From Channallabes apus (Eukaryota; Chordata; Actinopteri; Siluriformes; Clariidae): a stretch of 64,000 nucleotides of DNA. The stretch covers positions 5,534,501 to 5,598,500 of the forward strand of contig CM060112.1 in the NCBI GenBank assembly GCA_030522415.1. The letters are read 5' to 3'. This document shows positions 55,501 to 64,000 of this stretch, piece after piece. The translations under genes and the position numbers were made by a program. Within the stretch, counting starts at the first letter, position 1. Each line of letters begins with the position of its first letter. The notes beneath the pieces were generated by a model. That model was not told where the DNA came from, did no database searches, and worked only from the letters and a program-made list of their open reading frames with translations.

Positions 55501-58500
55501 TCTGCTTCGCGTTTGTTTTGGCTCGACGCCCTCGCTGACGGACTACACGGCTTCGAACTCTCGCTCTCGTTTCTCGACCATGGCTCTGCTTCACCCCTGT
55601 TCTGGCTCAACGCCTCACAAAACCTCCTGCTTCTCTGCACCTGGATCCATCTCTCTGCCTGTTCATTTCGACAGTTCTGACAGAATAATCCAGCCTTCAT
55701 GGATCCAGTAGGAGTGGAAAGGATGAGACAAGCACTGGAGAATCAAGGCGTGCTCCTTGGAAAGCACCAGGGTGAGCTCGTCGCCACCAGGCAGACACTA
55801 GCTGACGTCACGGCCCTCGTGCAGCACCTCAGAGCCCCCGCGAGAGCCACGCCTACCAGCCCCTCCCACCTACGGAGGAGAACCGGGAACCTGTAGATCG
55901 TTCCTATCCCAATGTTCTCTGATCTTTGAACTGCAGACCTCCACCTTCTCTTCAGAGAGGTCCCGGGTGGCCTACGTGATCACGCTCCTCACCGGAAGAG
56001 CCCGTGAGTGGGGTACGGCCCTTTGGGACGCTCATGACCCATGCTGTGAGAGCTTCAAAGACTTTTTGGGGGAGATGAGGAGGGTCTTTGACCGCTCTCA
56101 TGTCGGTAGGGAGGCCGGAACCAAACTACAGCGCCTTCGCCAGGGATCATGCTCCACGTATGACTATTGAGATTCGGACACTAGCCGCCTCAAGCGGTTG
56201 GAACGACAGAGCCCTAGCAGATGTTTTCCTGGAGGGTCTGGCAGTGGCACTCAAGGATGAGCTAGTCCATCGCGAACGTCCTTCTGACCTCCACGAACTA
56301 ATGGACCTCGCGGGGAGGATTGATTCACGTCTTCGTTCCAGACGCCCTACCCGTGGGTCACCACCCGCTAGAAGATCTCCTCGCCCACCCTCCCCCCCCC
56401 CGTCTCAGGGCAATCAGGATGAGCCCATACAGCTGGGCAGAACCCGCATCTCTGAACAGGAGAGACGCCGCCGCCGCCTGGAAGCAGCCTGTTTCTACTG
56501 CGGCAGTTCAGATCAACTACTCAGGATCTGCCCGGTGAAAGGAGAACGCCCCCTAGTCAGACTGGGAGCCCTAGAGGGCGCTCCTCCCGACAGACTCCCA
56601 GAACATCGGCCCCTGCTGTCCGCAACGCTAATTGTGAAGGGCCAAGCCCACCCCATTCAGGCTCTCGTGAACTCCGGCTCCGACCGGAACTTGATCAGCG
56701 CCGCTACTGTCAGAGCTCTCAGGATTCCCTGCACACCCCTGAGCACTCCACTGGCAGTACAAGCCTTAGATGGGAGCCCCCTCCCATCCATCATGCACAG
56801 AACGCTTCCGCTCACTTTAAGATTGTCAGGAAATCATTCTGAGGAGATCTGCCTCTTCGTTATAAAGGACTCTCATGCCGCCCTGGTCCTGGGCCTCCCC
56901 TGGTTAACCCTCCATGGCCCCCAGATTGACTGGACCAAGCTGGTCATTACGGGTTGGAGCCCCTCCTGTGCAACATCATGCCTGCGCTCCGCGCATCACT
57001 CACTCCCCACCCCAGCCAAACCTGAGGAGATGCTGGACATCTCCAATGGCTTCAGTGAGTATCAGGATCTCAAGCAGGTCTTCAGCCACGGCAATTCCAC
57101 CACATCGACCATACGACTGCACTATCGACCTCCTCCCAGGCTCTTCCCCCCCTAAGGGTCGTCATGAACACCTACATCACAGAGGCTCTCGCCGCTGGAA
57201 TCATTCGCCTATCCTCCTCCCCTGCGGGGGCAGGGTTTTTCTTCATAAAGAAAAAAGACGGGTCCCTACACCCCTGTATCGATTATAGGGGTCTCAACGA
57301 GATCACCGTGAAGAACCGCTACCCACTTCCACTCATGACCACCGCCTTCGAACTTCTCCAGGGGGCTGACGTCTTCACCAAGTTGGATCTACACAACGCT
57401 TATCACCTGGTCCGTATCAGGGAGGGGGACAAATGGAAGACAGCCTTCAACACCTCCACGGGACACTACGAGTATCTGGTCGTCCCCTTCGGCCTGACCA
57501 ACGCCCCCGCCGTCATCCAATCCCTCATAAACGATGTATAAATCGACTTTCTCACCTCTTTTGTGTTTGTTTACCTAGACGACATCTTAATTTTCTCCCA
57601 AGGCCTGGAGGACCACCGGCGTCAGGTTCATCAGGTTCTACAGAGACTTTTAGAGAACAACCTCTACGTCAAGGCAGATAAGTGCAAGTTCCACACAACC
57701 TCCACCACCTTCTTGGGCTTTGTCATTTCCCCCTCCAGGATCGAGATGGAACCAGCTAAGGTCCAGGCAGTCTCCGAGTGGCCCACTCCGACCTCGTGCC
57801 GAGATCTACAATGGTTCCTGGGCTTCGCCAATTTTTACCGCTGCTTCATCCGGGGTTACAGCACTGTCACCGCCCCACTCACCTCCATGACCTCCACTAA
57901 GACCCATTTCTGTTGGAACGCGGATGCGGAGAGGGCCTTCACTGAGCTTAAGAGAAGGTTTACCTTTGCGCCCATCCTCAGGATCCCCGACCCTGCTCGA
58001 CAGTTCATGGTGGAGGTCGACGCCTCCAACACCGTTGTCGGAGGCATTCTCTCCCAGAGGTCCGCCCAGGATAATAAGATGCACCCTTGCGCTTACTACT
58101 CACGTCGCCTATCCCTGGCCGAGAGGAACTACGACGTGGGAGACTCTTGGCGATCAAGCTGGCTCTGGAGGAATGGAGGCATTGGCTAGAGGGAACTGAG
58201 CTCCCATTTTTGGTATGGACTGACCATAGGAACCTCGAGTACCTTCGTTCCGCCAAGAGACTCAATGCACGTCAAGCTCGATGGTCATTGTTTTTCTCAC
58301 GTTTTAACTTCGTTCTATCCTATCGGCCAGGCTCAAAGAACGTTAAACCAGATGCCCTATCACGCCAGTTCACCTCTTCTAAGGACCCTACACCATGCGA
58401 CACCATTTTACCTCCCACCTGCATCATCGCAGCCCTGAGGTTAGAGATCGAGACCAAGGTCCAGCAGGCCCTGACCCAAGAACCCGGCCCAAGCAATGTT

Positions 58501-61469
58501 CTTGCTTGACGAACCGTCTCTTCGTCCCCATCTGTCCACGTTCTCAGCTGTTGGAATGGGCCCATGGTTCCCGGTTGTCCTGCCACCCAGGTGCTGCCCG
58601 GACCTGATTCATTACCCAACAAATCAGGTGGCCCACGCTAGGAAGGGACGTGTCCAGGTTCGTGGCAGCCTGCGACATCTGCGCCCGAGCAAAAGTTGAT
58701 AACCGACCATCGGCCAGCCTTCTCAGACCCCTACTGATCCCCCGCCATCCGTAGTCCCATATCTCCGTCGACTTTGTCACTGGTCTACCCCCGTCCGATG
58801 GCCACACCTGCATCATGACTATAGTCGACCGCTTCTCTAAGTCTGTGCACCTCGTCCCTCTCCCTAAGCTGCCCTCCGCCAAGGAGACTGCCGAGCAGTT
58901 GGTCCTTCACGTATTTCGGCTCCATGGTCTTCTAACAGACGTCGTTTCGGATCGGGGCCCTCAGTTTACCTCTCGTTTTTGGGGCGCGTTCTGCAGACTC
59001 GTTGGGGCGACTCCCAGTCTATCATCTGGGTTTCACCCTCAGTCCAACGGGCAGACCGAGCGGATGAACCTAGAGGTCTCCCTCCTCTGTATGACTACGC
59101 GGGATTCGACCACCTGGAGGAGATTCCACCCTTGGGTCGAGTACGCCCACAACTCTCTGCCCTCCTCCTCGACAGGCTTGTCTCCATTCCAGTGCTGATT
59201 AGGCTACCAACCTCCACTTTTCCCAGCCCAAGAGTTAGAGGTGGATACTCCGTCAGCCCAACACTTTGTCCGCCACTGCAAGCAGACTTGGCTACGCGCT
59301 AGACGAACTCTACTACACACTCTACTACACAACCGCTCCGCTTATAAGAAACAGGCGGACCGCCACCGCATCAAAGCTCCCAGATACCATGTACACTGTA
59401 GGAGATCGTGTCATGCTCGCCACGAAGGACATTCCCCTGAAGACGCTTTCACGCAAGCTCTCCCCCCGTTTCATCGGACCCTTCACAATCACCAGGATAA
59501 TCAACCCGTGCGCAGTCCGACTCCTACTCCCCTCGTCCATGCGACGGGTCCACCCCACCTTCCACGTTTCCCAGCTACGACGCATAATAAATTGTCCGCC
59601 CTCGCTGACGGATTACATGGCTTCGAGCTCTCGTTTCTCGACCACGGCTCTGCTTCGCCCCTGTTCTGGCTCAATGCCTCACAAAACCTCCTGCTTTTCT
59701 GCACCTATATCCATCTCTCCGCCTGTTCGTTTCGACAGTTCTGACAATTTCAGGTTGAAGCCCACGTACATGTCTGCCTGTCTTTCTATACAGTAGAACT
59801 CTGCATAACTTATTAATACAAAATATATATATATATATATTTTTTTTTTTAAGGTTGAGTATCTAGTTCTTTCATCGTCACCCAAATACACTCCCTGTTC
59901 AGTAATTGGAGAGTGAATCAAGTTTTGTCTTAAAATGACTCCAGTGCATTATATAACACTTATAACACTTCAGCGCTGTTATTTCAGCTGTGAAAATATT
60001 AACTAATCCCAGTAAAATTATTCAGTTTAGCTTTTCTAATTAATATCTATTGGTGCAGGTGTTTGTTTACATTGAGCAAGTAGCGTATTAGTAGCTTATT
60101 GTAAAGTAGATTATTAAATCTGGCACAACGTTTCATAACATTGCTTTTACTCAACAGTTTTATTTCACTTATGGTCCAGGTTAAACTTCAGGCAGATATC
60201 TAAGTATCTGCAAATGTTTCATCAAATTTTGTCCAGACAGTTTTGCATGATGCTGTGACATAATCTGGCTGGACGGACATACAGACAAACAAAAAAATTA
60301 TTGTTTCTCCTCCAATGTATAAAATATGAAGATATCATTAAAAGAACAAGGTCCGACCAATATACAGACAAAACCTATTTATGTAGTCTGAAATAAACAC
60401 ACAAGATCTCTGCAGTGTTAGAGCTTTAAACATTAGTATAATTTTTCTTTCTTTCTTTTTTTAAGCCTACTTGTGGTGAGTTAATGTGGCACAGCCTCTA
60501 CTAAATTTTCCACCAGCCATGACTGCTCTATATTTTACGCTAATTATTAGATGTTATTTTATAAAAACAATTAATAAAATGTTATTTATTCATCATTACA
60601 GTATTGTTAACTGATATATTAACACATTATGGCAACTAAAAAGATTGCAAATTGTGAGAGACTTTTCATTTGGCATTTTCCTAGGCGAGTCCTCTAGTTT
60701 TATTACAGTCTTCTTATATTTAAAATATACTTATATTTTAACTAGAATGCCTAGATAGTGTGTAGCATTCTTGTCACCATTTTGGACGTGTCCCAAATCA
60801 TTTGGGAACTCTTGCACAAGGAAACACTCTTCTGCCCTTGTCAATATGGAACAGCATCATCTCTTAAATTTTCCACCCACTGTGACTACGCTATAAGAAC
60901 ACAAACTACATCTCGATCTGAAATGGGTATCAGTGAAGATGTCCTTTTCACTGTTTTAAAAGGATGGTAGAACTGAACATTTTGCTTCCCAAGTAGTCAT
61001 AACTGATCAACTCAGTTGAATTGAATTGAATACCAAAATGTTTAATTTTGATAGTCATATTACATCAATCCTCATGTCAGATGAGTTTCAGTAATATATG
61101 TAATGTCTCTAATACATCATCTCTTTATTTTCCTCATTTCATTTTAGTGACACAGCATTCCAGAGAGGTGAGTCCACCCTGACAGCAGTACATTAGTACT
61201 CATTTACACGAATTGCTCTGTTAATTAATTTCACAAAAATAATTCTAGACACTTCTACAAACATTTTTTTTTTCATATAATTCCAGACTAATGGAGGTAA
61301 TGAAAGTGAATCTGAGCCTATCTATGAGATTATGAGCCCCATCATCTTCGAGTTAGAAGCACTGGAAGAGAATCTCAAAGATGAAGCCGACCAACCAGAT
61401 TCAATCTCCCAGAATCTACAGCACTCGATTAGACTGTACTGTTCTTCATCCGAAAGCCTGCAAGAATAA
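43553..61469 (+). CDS. Gene C: three-Ig CMRF35-like/CD300-like receptor with Glu in the TM span
   Basis: Exons 43553-43592, 43689-43985, 47402-47734, 48020-48361, 51391-51504, 61148-61167 and 61287-61469 sum to 1329 nt (442 residues), open and in phase. The layout equals gene B. Differences of note: in Ig1 the DxGxYxC Asp is Asn, making an NGT glycosylation sequon (NNGTYYC); in Ig2 the D-strand Arg is Gln (GQFSIHD), and it shares SFYK with gene B; Ig3 is canonical ([10 protein letters not shown]). The TM span reads [11 protein letters not shown], with an acidic residue absent in its paralogues. The tail has EPIYEIM. The acidic TM residue could pair with an adaptor, but this is inference. The last large intron (9.6 kb) holds a gypsy element and an inverted-repeat element, making this the longest locus. 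Confidence 0.83.
43689..43985 (+). CDS. Gene C exon 2: Ig domain 1
   Basis: 99 codons, phase 1-1. IKCKCD, LFCKG, PNCSDQ and NNGTYYCVV are visible. Confidence 0.87.
44374..44974. mobile_element. PIF/Harbinger-like MITE
   Basis: Inverted termini tggcgcttttccactgcata and tatgcagtggaaaagcgcca are flanked by TTA on both sides (44371-44373, 44975-44977), the 3-bp target typical of Harbinger. The 601-bp interior has no transposase. Gene B lacks it. Confidence 0.88.
45028..45245 (+). mobile_element. tRNA-derived SINE
   Basis: Polymerase III box A-like ggcgtagtgattagcactg and box B-like gggtttgatttcc are followed by the shared fish SINE body (gtttgcatgttctctctgtg, cacagttcaaagaccag). Confidence 0.7.
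45530..45783 (+). mobile_element. tRNA-derived SINE, second copy
   Basis: ggcatggtggtgttgtgttt and gggtttgagtcccacc (box B-like), then cacagtccaaaaacatg and a tail ending ctaaccctgtacag. A hAT MITE is inserted at its end. Gene B holds only the 3' half (27566-27725). Confidence 0.7.
45785..45947. mobile_element. Compact hAT MITE inside a SINE
   Basis: The termini caggtgtgcgc and gcacacctg are inverted, and the 8-bp flank ctgtacag occurs on both sides (45777-45784, 45948-45955). Only 163 bp, with a cgatcgcg-rich left part. Confidence 0.8.
46237..47203. mobile_element. Mariner-like non-autonomous element in gene C
   Basis: Left terminus cagtagaacctcggattgcg after TA (46235-46236), right terminus ending aatctgaggttccacta before TA (47204-47205). 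It lies at the position corresponding to the mariner-like pair of gene B. No transposase. Confidence 0.78.
47402..47734 (+). CDS. Gene C exon 3: Ig domain 2
   Basis: 111 codons, phase 1-1. SFYKVD, QWCFRQ, GQFSIHD and [10 protein letters not shown] are visible. Confidence 0.87.
48020..48361 (+). CDS. Gene C exon 4: Ig domain 3
   Basis: 114 codons, phase 1-1. [19 protein letters not shown] and [13 protein letters not shown] are all canonical. Confidence 0.9.
48431..50188 (+). mobile_element. RTE-like LINE, 5'-truncated, with target duplication
   Basis: The insertion is flanked by aattgctt (48423-48430 and 50189-50196). The empty site is visible in gene B (about 31980). The 3' end is gtggcgacccctgaaaggg and an AGA tail. 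It therefore arrived after the B/C duplication. Confidence 0.88.
48560..50105 (+). pseudogene. RTE-like reverse transcriptase, frameshifted
   Basis: Motifs are [58 protein letters not shown], then motif A as [14 protein letters not shown], where the expected catalytic Asp (FVD) is Glu, [11 protein letters not shown] and an intact FADDIVLC box. The frame shifts near 49612, and about 50 codons are deleted near 49850 before [24 protein letters not shown] and [10 protein letters not shown]. No endonuclease domain is included. It is inactive. Confidence 0.88.
50302..51105 (+). mobile_element. Solo LTR in gene C
   Basis: It starts tgtaagggactgcccctagaggg and ends cagcccgtcaca. It shares gacccagtttcccagaag and gctgggaaactgggtcgagc with the solo LTR at 42200-43145, so both belong to related families. 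The flanks show no duplication. About 40 bp present in gene B (32093-32134) are missing at its right side. Confidence 0.78.
51391..51504 (+). CDS. Gene C exon 5: TM span with Glu
   Basis: 38 codons, phase 1-1. [18 protein letters not shown] replaces the [12 protein letters not shown] of gene B. The donor gtacac runs into a short CA repeat. Confidence 0.87.
51505..51521. repeat. (AC)n tract at TM-exon donor
   Basis: About seven AC units, much shorter than at genes 1, A and B, at the same site. Confidence 0.9.
51950..53105 (+). other. Gene C intron collinear with gene B intron
   Basis: No exon. It includes an AAT microsatellite (52038-52078), a C tract (52187-52203) and the CCGCCATTTTGAA repeat at 52940. 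Confidence 0.7.
53154..55077. mobile_element. Long inverted-terminal-repeat DNA element, unclassified
   Basis: The left end gggcccggtttctcgaaagc pairs with the right end (complement of gcgttatcaagaaaccgtgtcctg). Subterminal cttcttatcgctaag / cttagcg blocks are also mirrored. There is no transposase, and the target duplication is unclear. Gene B lacks it. Confidence 0.6.
54092..54533. repeat. Perfect-ended hairpin nested in the inverted-repeat element
   Basis: Arms of more than 150 bp are reverse complements, ending tacccctatctcacctgcgcg and cgcgtaggtgagatagggata. GC-rich, with aaacgtaacc/ggttacgttt and cgcggaa motifs. It may be a separate MITE inserted in the larger element. Confidence 0.75.
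55113..55682 (+). repeat. 5' LTR of the gypsy element
   Basis: 570 bp, TG...CA, with an internal tandem-like pair (gacggactacacggcttcgaac near 55540; gatttaacggcttcgaac near 55458). The stretch from about 55533 to 55682 recurs at 59597-59746. Confidence 0.9.
55699..59588 (+). pseudogene. Gypsy gag-pol, multiply broken
   Basis: Gag starts [17 protein letters not shown], shifts frame after 55890 and again near 56100-56160. The zinc knuckle [14 protein letters not shown] has Gln for His. The protease box is VNSGSD, with Asn for the catalytic Asp. RT has [44 protein letters not shown] and an intact [10 protein letters not shown], with a frame change near 57150 and TAA at 57539-57541. RNase H ([29 protein letters not shown]) shifts frame near 58140. 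Integrase keeps the zinc-binding end, [17 protein letters not shown] and [11 protein letters not shown]-terminal module ([19 protein letters not shown]) follows. The chromodomain expected in this group is deleted together with most of the 3' LTR. Confidence 0.92.
59597..59746 (+). repeat. Truncated 3' LTR of the gypsy element
   Basis: Only the last 150 bp of the LTR are present, joined directly to the end of pol. Confidence 0.88.
59752..61147 (+). other. Gene C intron end
   Basis: No exon. It has a TA/T tract at 59821-59851, a copy of the hairpin MITE arm (about 60665) and of the ccattttggacgtgtcccaaatc repeat (60777-60850), and then sequence matching the gene B intron just before the micro-exon. 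Confidence 0.6.
61148..61167 (+). CDS. Gene C exon 6: micro-exon
   Basis: 20 nt between ttttag and gtgagt, reading VTQHSRE with the previous G. Confidence 0.75.
61287..61469 (+). CDS. Gene C exon 7: tail with YEIM
   Basis: [16 protein letters not shown] opens a 60-codon tail ending SLQE and TAA. Confidence 0.86.
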   Translation, partial: TNGGNESESEPIYEIMSPIIFELEALEENLKDEADQPDSISQNLQHSIRLYCSSSESLQE

Positions 61470-61781
61470 CACTTCTTCCATCCAGATCATTTACTAATCC
61501 ATCAAGATTTGTTCAGCTGCTTAGTCTCTTGATAGAGAGTCTGGTATTTGTCAAGTCAGGAAATGTGACCAAGAGCTGCTACTAAAATCACATTGCAGAC
61601 CATGGACCACAAACCTTTTCCTGCTGCTCATTTGCAAAAAAATATAAGTTTTAAACTGTATACATTTTAGATTTATCACTTTATCTCGAAGTACCCGAAG
61701 TACCCAGTGTTGCACAGGCTTTGAAAAGCAAAGTTGAAACCTTGTGGCCAAAAGATAAAGAAAACACTGTATTCATTTTAT

Positions 61782-62220
61782 ACAGTGGAACCTCGGATTG
61801 TGAGTAACCTGGTTTGTGAGCGTTCTGCAAGACTTGTAAAATTTGTAATAAATTTTGCCTTTGTTAAACGAATGATTTATGAGCACCAAGTATCATCAAG
61901 TACAGTATCTTGTGGCTCGTGTGCACTTCTTGTTTTGATGCTGACCGTCACGTGACCACATCTGAGCCAATGGTTCTTCTATCTCTCTTGCGCTGCAGAA
62001 TTGTGGGTAATCGTCTCCCATGCACGCTCTCAGTGTGCGTGCACCACTCGTATAGTCAACATCCGTGCGCAAATGTACTATTTACTATAACACTGTAACC
62101 ACATGTTGCGTGTGTACTGTTTATTATAACGTGTGTGTGGTTCCTTGTTTCTCTCTCTCTCTCTCTGTCTGTCTTTCTTACAGAGAGATAGACTTTGGAT
62201 CTTTAACAAGGGACCTCTTT
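61782..62220 (+). mobile_element. Mariner-like MITE downstream of gene C
   Basis: Matches 36540-36985. Left terminus cagtggaacctcggattgtg, right terminus not found. Confidence 0.65.
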
Positions 62221-62224
62221 AATT

Positions 62225-63271
62225 AGGGCCCAATCCCTATCACATCAGCCCTATGTGGGCATAGTCTGTGAAGGGCTGATGTCATAGTGTGTAAAGGGCC
62301 CTATTGTTTTCCTAAATATTTTTTTCCCACCATTTAGGGCATTCTGGAGTGATATGTTTAAAAACTTTATACAAGGTTGGAATCTGCTGCCATTAGGATG
62401 CCTGAGAGTCTGTTAAATTAAAGTAGTTAATAACTTTCTGTGGGACATCATATTGAGTGACATCACCTTGAATGACATTATAGGGTGATGCTTGTTTCCA
62501 GCATCTGGAGTTTCTTGGCAGTCTAAACATAAAATTCCCCCTTTTCTACAATTATAATGGTATTGGGATATCCCCCTTAAATGCACGTGCCCGCTGTCTT
62601 TCTGATGTTCCCGGGTGGCAATGGCACAGGGTGCAAGGGCCCACTCATCGTTGCTTGCAACCTTATTTTACTTTCCACCAGATGGGCATTTATGGGGGTG
62701 TTAACATGCTCAGGGCCCTCACAGAAGATTGTACACGAAAACCGGTACACATTTAGAGCTGAACAACTTTCACACTGCATGTCATGGGCTTAACTCAATA
62801 GGAACTCAGCTTGGATTGTTCGCAAAATGCACCCGAAGGAATTTTATACACTCTCCATAGGGAATTTATGCGGTCGCCACCAAACTGGGCCTAAATGATC
62901 TAAAGACACCGAGGTTACGAAAGTGTAGAGGGATTTTAAACGTATCGGCCGTGACGATGCCTTAAACTTCAGCTGAAAAGCGGTTAATAACTTTCTGTGA
63001 CATTTACATTCAATGACATCATATTGAGTGACCATATTGGACATCATAACATAAAATTCCCCCTATTCTAAACACACACATCAAATGAAAACACAGACTC
63101 ACACGCCACGCATACAAACATGCACAAACACATTCACTCTCTCACTCACACACACACACACACACACACTTCCCACTAACACCTACATGTGATACACTCA
63201 GACAATTCCCCATATTCTACACACTCACACATCACAAATGTTAACACTTACACACTCACATCTCTCTCTTT

Positions 63272-63328
<57 letters not shown>

Positions 63329-63605
63329 GTTACATGTCTCACATACACACATCACAACTTACTACTGTAACACGCATCACAAATGTTAACACACAGACAC
63401 AACACAAACACCGTATACGCACAGACTGACACACCTACATACACACACTAGAAATACTCCGAAATATCCAAATTGTAGTGTGCATTTCAAGTAATCATCA
63501 GGACTATGTGGTTGAGTACTACTATGTTGAGTAACTTAGACCTAGGGCAGAAACAATTCCCTAAGCATTGCACAGACATGGTCTGGATGTTCTGGAGAAG
63601 CTCAG
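62225..63605 (+). repeat. Unclassified duplicated block downstream of gene C
   Basis: Copy of 36986-38280 with small indels, CA microsatellite expansions (63140-63170, 63272-63327) and a right end where a dispersed repeat begins at 63608. Confidence 0.6.
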
Positions 63606-63607
63606 CT

Positions 63608-64000
63608 CAAATTCAAATTCAAATTTTATTTGTCACATACACAGTCATACACAGTATAATATGCAGTGAAATGCTTTATACGACCGCCAGTGACCTTAAA
63701 AAAAGAAAATAAAAGCTTGTACGTAAAATAAATAATCAATAAAAAGGAAATACTAAAGAAATAAATTTAACTAGTAAAATTAACTGTACAATAAGGGCAT
63801 AATAAAATATTGCAAAATATAGAATTTAAAGTGTCAGTGGTTGTGCAAATATGCATGAAAGGTGACTAATGAAAGTGACATGTGAAATTGTCCAGATGTA
63901 TGAGTATTTAGTGCAAGTGTGTATGAATGTGTCCATGATTGTCCAGTCAGTGTTGTGAGCTTAAAAAGATGTTATTAGTCCTGTGTGGAGGTGTGATTGT
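63608..64000. mobile_element. Common fish dispersed repeat, runs off the window
   Basis: caaattttatttgtcacatacac and gcagtgaaatgcttta are a typical teleost repeat start, probably a LINE or its dependent in inverse orientation. It breaks the B/C collinearity. Confidence 0.55.

Larger units (their letters stand above)
55113..59746 (+). mobile_element. Ty3/gypsy LTR retrotransposon, defective
   Basis: The ends tgtcatgctc and agttctgaca are flanked by the 5-bp duplication atttc (55108-55112, 59747-59751). The 5' LTR is complete, the gag-pol region is broken, and only the last 150 bp of the 3' LTR remain. It lies in the last large intron of gene C. Confidence 0.93.

Overview
The window looks like a teleost fish chromosome, possibly a catfish-like or other ostariophysan species (lineage is an inference). 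It carries intron-split immunoglobulin-superfamily genes, dense Tc1/mariner, hAT and Harbinger-like DNA transposons, DIRS and Ty3/gypsy retroelements, LINE and SINE fragments and long CA, AAT and TA microsatellites. I see no bacterial signals, CRISPR array, tRNA or rRNA gene.

The host genes are a plus-strand tandem array of type I membrane receptors of the CMRF35-like / CD300 / polymeric-Ig-receptor-like kind. Gene 1 enters from the left edge, and only its transmembrane (TM) and tail exons are visible (754-3303). A dead paralogue follows (5304-7545): a signal exon without ATG and an Ig exon split by a hAT element with an 8-bp target duplication. Gene A (8805-18264), gene B (26475-36226) and gene C (43553-61469) are each complete seven-exon models: signal peptide, three V-type Ig domains, TM segment and two cytoplasmic exons. 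The models sum to 1257, 1323 and 1329 nt, all open with exact splice phases. A further dead signal exon lies at 25767-25805, just before gene B.

Genes B and C sit in paired duplicated blocks (about 25.8-38.3 kb and 42.0-63.6 kb) that also share promoters, introns and downstream sequence. They differ by later insertions. B alone has a solo LTR and a minus-strand L2-like LINE. C alone has two solo LTRs, a Harbinger-like MITE, an RTE-like LINE, a large inverted-repeat element and a 4.6-kb gypsy element. Gene A intron 2 holds a 4.9-kb DIRS retrotransposon with open gag and tyrosine recombinase frames but a broken reverse transcriptase.

Functionally, the genes encode cell-surface receptors whose outer parts are similar but whose tails differ: genes 1, B and C end in a YEIM (YxxM, PI3K-type) tail, gene A in a YETL/YENY tail. 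In all four, a CA repeat abuts the 5' splice site of the TM exon, and that exon can be skipped in frame. This suggests, without proof, a membrane/soluble switch.
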